The notes under the pieces were generated by a model that saw only the letters and a list, made by a program, of their open reading frames with translations, made no database searches and had not been told where the DNA came from. A stretch of DNA of 64,000 bases from Ruegeria sp. THAF57 (GTDB lineage Bacteria; Pseudomonadota; Alphaproteobacteria; Rhodobacterales; Rhodobacteraceae). Location of the stretch: assembly GCF_903914075.1 (NCBI RefSeq), contig NZ_CAIWNQ010000005.1, positions 164,456-228,455 of the forward strand. Reading direction: 5' to 3'. The position numbers and the translations under genes are program-made. Shown piece by piece: positions 60,516 to 64,000 of the stretch (position 1 is its first letter; the number at the start of each line of letters is the position of its first letter).

Positions 60516-61383
60516 GGTGTCAGGCCTCTGAAGGGTAACATGTAACTGATGTTAAAGGGCATGATTGCTGTCAACTGCGGAATTTGTAAGGCTGCAATGG
60601 TGCAATAGGTGGGACATAGTAATGGCTGCATGATCTGCGGAAAAACGTGACTTTCGCTGATCACTGCCCAAGGCCTATATGAAGGGCGTTTTTGGGTCTG
60701 CCAAGCGCGTGCTTTGTCGCCCGGGGTTAATAGCAGGCTTGGTGTTTTTGTTTGATTGGCCAGTTAGCCACCATCACCGTTCCGGGCATTTCAGCAATAG
60801 CGACCCGTAGATTAATATCTCCGGATTTGTCGGCAAAGCACCCTACTGTAGCCTAATTATCACAGCGTTAATATCGGGTTAAATCAGAGGGAAATAGGTT
60901 GTCCGAAGTACTTAGTAACGAGTTGAACATGGTTAAATAAGTCTCAAAGGAACAGTTCCTAACGGCGCGGAAGTCCACGACGGCGGACTCGAGTGTGCGT
61001 GGGAGTGACTCCTCAAGGTTCATTAGGGATGCGATGGAGTTGATGGCTCCTATTTCCGTATGCGCGTTGCTGTTGGCCTACTTCCTGCACAACGCATCCG
61101 CCGAAAGCTACGCTTCGCTTCTGATGTAAGCGGAGCAGGCTCACCCCAACAAAGGGTGAGAGGCTCCGAATGGACCGAGCCGTTCAAAAGACATTTTAAC
61201 ATCATGCGCGCGCCCTTGTTTTTGCCGGTCAGCGCAGCTCCCAGCCCTTCAACACTATCAACTACCGCTTAGCGATAGGCGACCTTTTGGGTTCGCGACC
61301 TATTTATCGTCAATTGGCATCAGGACGTTGCGCTTGGCGCGGAGGTGGTGTTGTGTCGTGTGGATTGCTGAAAAGGACGCGCC
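60516..61383. other. Non-coding stretch with several small hairpins
   Basis: No supported gene in about 870 nt. The stretch 60940-61060 contains a run of small dyads (GGAACAGTTCC, GTCC...GGAC, GGAGTGACTCC), which may reflect a structured RNA or chance. The upstream part (60516-60600) should hold the promoter of the minus-strand GT-C-like gene, and the last 60 nt the promoter and ribosome-binding site of the phosphatase gene. Confidence 0.4.
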
Positions 61384-62040
61384 ATGACCAAAGAGTTTCG
61401 TCAGCACGTTTATGTTCCGCCTGCAGGTGCAGCGGATATTTTGCTGGTCCGGCACGGTGAGTCCGAGCCAGCGATACCGGGCAAGCCCTTTCCGCTGAAA
61501 GACGGGCATGGCGACCCGGCTTTGCATCAGAATGGCGAAAGGCAGGCCGAGGCCGTTGCGGCACGGCTGAAGTCGGTTCCCTTTTCTGCCGTCTACGTCA
61601 CCACATTGCGACGTACCCGCCAAACAGCGGCACCGCTGCTGGAGCATCTGGCCTTGGAGCCAATCGAAGAGCGCGATCTGCGTGAAGTTTTTCTGGGCAA
61701 CTGGGATGGCGGAGAGTACCGCATCCGCGCGGCCGAGCGGCATCCGGCTTTTCAACGCGCCGAGGCCAATCATGAATGGGGTGAGATTCCGGGGGCGGAA
61801 ACCACGGCTCAGTTCACGGGGCGTGTTCGCGCCGGGTTGTTGCGGATCGCAACGGCGCATCCCGATCAGCGCGTGGCCGCGTTTGTCCATGGCGGGGTGA
61901 TCGCCGCCGCCATGTCGATTGCCACAGGCGTGCCTGCCATGACTTTTCTAGGCGCGGCCAATGGCTCTTTCACCCGGTTGGTGATCCATGGCGATAAGAT
62001 GGTGGTGCGCGGCTATAATGACATGGCGCATCTGGAATAG
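61384..62040 (+). CDS. Histidine phosphatase family protein
   Basis: A 218-aa phosphoglycerate-mutase-like phosphatase. The phospho-accepting histidine is in LLVRHGES (about residue 24), the Arg pair in TLRRTRQTA, the acid in LREVFLGNWDGGE and the second His in AAFVHGGVIAAA. It acts on small phosphate esters or phosphoproteins; mutase activity is unlikely by length and context. It is convergent with the quinone oxidoreductase gene (27 nt between stops). In Rhodobacteraceae such genes commonly sit next to acyl-CoA dehydrogenase clusters, as here. Confidence 0.9.
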   Translation: MTKEFRQHVYVPPAGAADILLVRHGESEPAIPGKPFPLKDGHGDPALHQNGERQAEAVAARLKSVPFSAVYVTTLRRTRQTAAPLLEHLALEPIEERDLREVFLGNWDGGEYRIRAAERHPAFQRAEANHEWGEIPGAETTAQFTGRVRAGLLRIATAHPDQRVAAFVHGGVIAAAMSIATGVPAMTFLGAANGSFTRLVIHGDKMVVRGYNDMAHLE

Positions 62041-62067
62041 CGCCCGCAGGAAAGGCCGCGCTGTGCT

Positions 62068-63066
62068 TTAGTCCATTGTCAGAACAATTTTCCCCATCGC
62101 TTTTCTATCATCCATCAGCTTGAGGGCCTCAGCAGCCTGTTCCAAGGGAAAGCTGGCTGAGATCTGAGGTTTGATCTTGCCTTCCGTATACAGGGTGAAC
62201 AAGTCCTTCATATTCGCGGCATGTGCCGTAGGATCGCGCATCACTGACGCACCCCAGAACACACCAACAATCTGGCAGCTTTTCAGCAGCGCAAGATTGG
62301 CCGGTATCTTTGGAATGCCTGCAGGGAAGCCAACAACCAGAAACCGCCCGTCCCAGGCCATGGCACGGATGACCGGCTCGGCATATCCGCCGCCGACTGC
62401 GTCATAGGCCACGTTGACCCCATTCGGTCCGACCAGCGCCTTGACCTGCGCCGACAGTTCTTTTTGTGCGTCGCGGCTGTCCATTTCACGTGCATAGATG
62501 AGCGTTTCATCGGCGCCAATCCGGCGGCAGAAATCGGCTTTTTCCTCGGACGAGACAGCCGCAATCACGCGCGCACCCATGGCCTTGCCCAGCTCGATCG
62601 CCGCGGCCCCTACGCCACCGGCAGCGCCAAGGATCAACAGGGTATCCCCATTGGCAAGATAGCCGCGGTCCTTCAGCGCGTGATAGGACGTGCCGTAGGT
62701 GAAAACAAAGCAGGCTGCATCTTCATAGGGCATGGCATCGGGGATTTTTAACGCGCGCCACGCGTCAATCGCGACATGGGTGGCAAAGCCGCCATATGAG
62801 GTCAGCGCAAGGATCCGATCGCCTACAGCCAGATCGCTTACGCCTTCACCCAAGGCAACAACCTCGCCCGCGATTTCGCCGCCAGGGGCAAAGGGGCGGG
62901 GTGGTTTGATCTGATAAAGATCCCGAATCATCAAAGTGTCAGGGAAATTCAGCCCTGCCGCGTGGACGCGTATCACAACCTGCCCCTTGCCTGGCGTCGG
63001 GTCCGGCAGTTCAGTCAGTTCCAGTGTTTCGGGGCCGCCCGTGGCGGTGCTTAGCATGGCTTTCAT
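62068..63066 (-). CDS. NADPH:quinone oxidoreductase family protein (zinc-independent MDR)
   Basis: A 332-aa medium-chain reductase. The motif AGLNFPDTLMIRDLYQ replaces the zinc-binding Cys of alcohol dehydrogenases, as in quinone oxidoreductases. The NADPH site is GAAGGVGAAAIELGK, with the following YAREMDSRDA region. It should reduce quinones or 2-alkenal/enoyl substrates. GGAGG lies before the chosen ATG; a longer start 12 codons upstream lacks support. It is divergent from an acyl-CoA dehydrogenase and may act in the same acyl or aromatic degradation route. Confidence 0.9.
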   Translation of the reverse strand: MKAMLSTATGGPETLELTELPDPTPGKGQVVIRVHAAGLNFPDTLMIRDLYQIKPPRPFAPGGEIAGEVVALGEGVSDLAVGDRILALTSYGGFATHVAIDAWRALKIPDAMPYEDAACFVFTYGTSYHALKDRGYLANGDTLLILGAAGGVGAAAIELGKAMGARVIAAVSSEEKADFCRRIGADETLIYAREMDSRDAQKELSAQVKALVGPNGVNVAYDAVGGGYAEPVIRAMAWDGRFLVVGFPAGIPKIPANLALLKSCQIVGVFWGASVMRDPTAHAANMKDLFTLYTEGKIKPQISASFPLEQAAEALKLMDDRKAMGKIVLTMD

Positions 63067-63208
63067 GGGGTCCTCCTCGCGACGCCTGAGCGCTCTTGGC
63101 AAGCATCATCGGGCGTAGAGAGGGGTTGTCAACACGAAACTGAAATGCAATTCTGCACAGCGGAACGGCGTCGCAGAGCTTAGGTTCTGTGAGGCGTGGG
63201 AGGACGCG

Positions 63209-64000
63209 ATGCACAATATTACCGAGCCGAATCTTTTCCGGGCCGCTTTGCGTGCGTGGCTTGAGGAAAACTGCCCGGCCGAGATGCGCGATCGTAGTTC
63301 AAGCGAAGCTACAATCTGTTGGGGCGGCAAGCGCTGGCTGTTTGAATCGCAGGCGCAGAAAGACTGGTTAGAGCGGTGTGCGACACAGGGGCTGACAGTT
63401 CCCACGTGGCCGCGCGCCTATGGCGGTGCCGGGCTGGATCGGGCGCGGGAAAAGGTGTTCCACGAAGAAATGCGCCGTATCGGGGCGCGCTCTCCGCTTG
63501 AAAGCTTTGGCATCTGGATGCTGGGGCCTGCGCTGCTGCAATTTGGAACCGAAGAACAGAAACTGCACTATCTGCCGCCAATCGCACGCGGCGAAATACG
63601 CTGGTGTCAGGGATATTCGGAGCCCGGTGCGGGGTCTGATCTGGCGTCCTTGCAGACCAAGTGCGAGGACAAGGGGGGTCACTGGCTGGTCAATGGCCAG
63701 AAGGTCTGGACATCATATGCGGATAAGGCCGATTGGATTTTTGTTCTAGTGCGTACCGACCGCGACGCCCCCAAGCACAAGGGGATTTCCTTCATTCTGG
63801 TCGATATGGAAACGCCGGGCATTTCGACCAGCCCCATTCGCCTGATCTCGGGTGAGTCGCCGTTTTGCGAGACATTCTTTGATGATGTCAAAGTGCCCAA
63901 GGAACAGGTGGTGCACGAGGTCAACAAAGGGTGGGACGTGGCGAAATACCTGCTGACCCATGAACGCGAGATGATCTCGGGCGGGGCCGGGGGGCTGATG
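63209..64000 (+). CDS. Acyl-CoA dehydrogenase (3' end cut by window edge)
   Basis: The first 264 codons of an acyl-CoA dehydrogenase, a flavoenzyme that introduces the alpha,beta double bond into acyl-CoA. The N-terminal helical domain is present, followed by the FAD-binding signature WCQGYSEPGAGSDLASL (about residues 134-150) and the beta-domain segment NGQKVWTSYADKADWIFVLVRTD. The frame is open to the window end; the catalytic Glu and C-terminal helices lie beyond. GGGAGGA precedes the ATG (MHNITEPNLF). It is divergent from the quinone oxidoreductase. Confidence 0.92.
   Translation, partial: MHNITEPNLFRAALRAWLEENCPAEMRDRSSSEATICWGGKRWLFESQAQKDWLERCATQGLTVPTWPRAYGGAGLDRAREKVFHEEMRRIGARSPLESFGIWMLGPALLQFGTEEQKLHYLPPIARGEIRWCQGYSEPGAGSDLASLQTKCEDKGGHWLVNGQKVWTSYADKADWIFVLVRTDRDAPKHKGISFILVDMETPGISTSPIRLISGESPFCETFFDDVKVPKEQVVHEVNKGWDVAKYLLTHEREMISGGAGGLM

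Noticed and set aside
58163..60924. 11-bp direct repeat AGTAACGAGTT flanking the GT-C-like gene (58163 and 60914)
   Set aside because: An 11-mer shared by two places within a few kilobases is expected by chance, and no insertion-sequence end or transposase is present.

Overview
The window reads as chromosomal DNA of a marine alphaproteobacterium of the Rhodobacteraceae (Roseobacter group). The evidence is the high GC content, the conserved block murA - DUF2948 - hisD - UPF0262 - phosphatase ... infA - maf - RNase G - yacG, and the density of genes for methylated amines, guanidino compounds and organosulfonates. No phage, insertion sequence or CRISPR array was seen. Both window ends cut a gene: a flavin monooxygenase on the left and an acyl-CoA dehydrogenase on the right.

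Region 1 (1-11 kb) is a catabolic cluster that looks aimed at N-methylated amines or amino acids. It holds a flavin monooxygenase, a Rieske oxygenase of the type that demethylates quaternary amines, its LysR regulator, a divergent non-pyrrolysine MttB-superfamily methyltransferase, and a coupled GntR - DapA-like - aldehyde dehydrogenase - FAD oxidase operon. A GlxA-type AraC regulator is divergent from that operon. Region 2 (11-16 kb) holds unknowns: a zinc-ribbon, membrane-anchored pentapeptide-repeat protein, a TetR/cupin pair with a clear operator, small proteins and tRNA-Thr. Region 3 (16.2-25.6 kb) is the housekeeping block, with a nitrilase, an NTF2-like protein and a GNAT protein inserted, and it ends in tRNA-Phe.

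Region 4 (25.9-33.3 kb) is a tightly coupled minus-strand operon: aldehyde dehydrogenase, divergent M19 dipeptidase homologue, 561-aa unknown, DUF3726 protein and Ldh2-family dehydrogenase. A LysR gene is divergent from it, and a GST gene follows convergently. Region 5 (33.8-44.7 kb) carries a glycine-betaine-type ABC transporter, two convergent ureohydrolases, a second MttB homologue, a dimethylglycine-dehydrogenase-like FAD/GcvT fusion and a LysR regulator. Together they suggest import and stepwise demethylation of a betaine-like or guanidino compound.

Region 6 (44.7-53.8 kb) is the clearest pathway: a LacI repressor with two palindromic operators in front of a small membrane protein, a TRAP transporter, hpsN, hpsO, hpsP, a universal stress protein and sulfopyruvate decarboxylase comDE, closed by a terminator. 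It should take 2,3-dihydroxypropane-1-sulfonate to sulfolactate and, once sulfolactate is oxidised, sulfopyruvate to sulfoacetaldehyde. The sulfolactate dehydrogenase and Xsc are not in this operon. Region 7 (54-61.4 kb) is accessory: a TetR regulator, a membrane protein, a beta-barrel protein, a DUF3179 protein, an internally deleted sulfatase-like remnant, a large GT-C-like membrane protein and long non-coding stretches with an orphan terminator. Region 8 (61.4-64 kb) returns to ordinary metabolism (histidine phosphatase, quinone oxidoreductase, acyl-CoA dehydrogenase).
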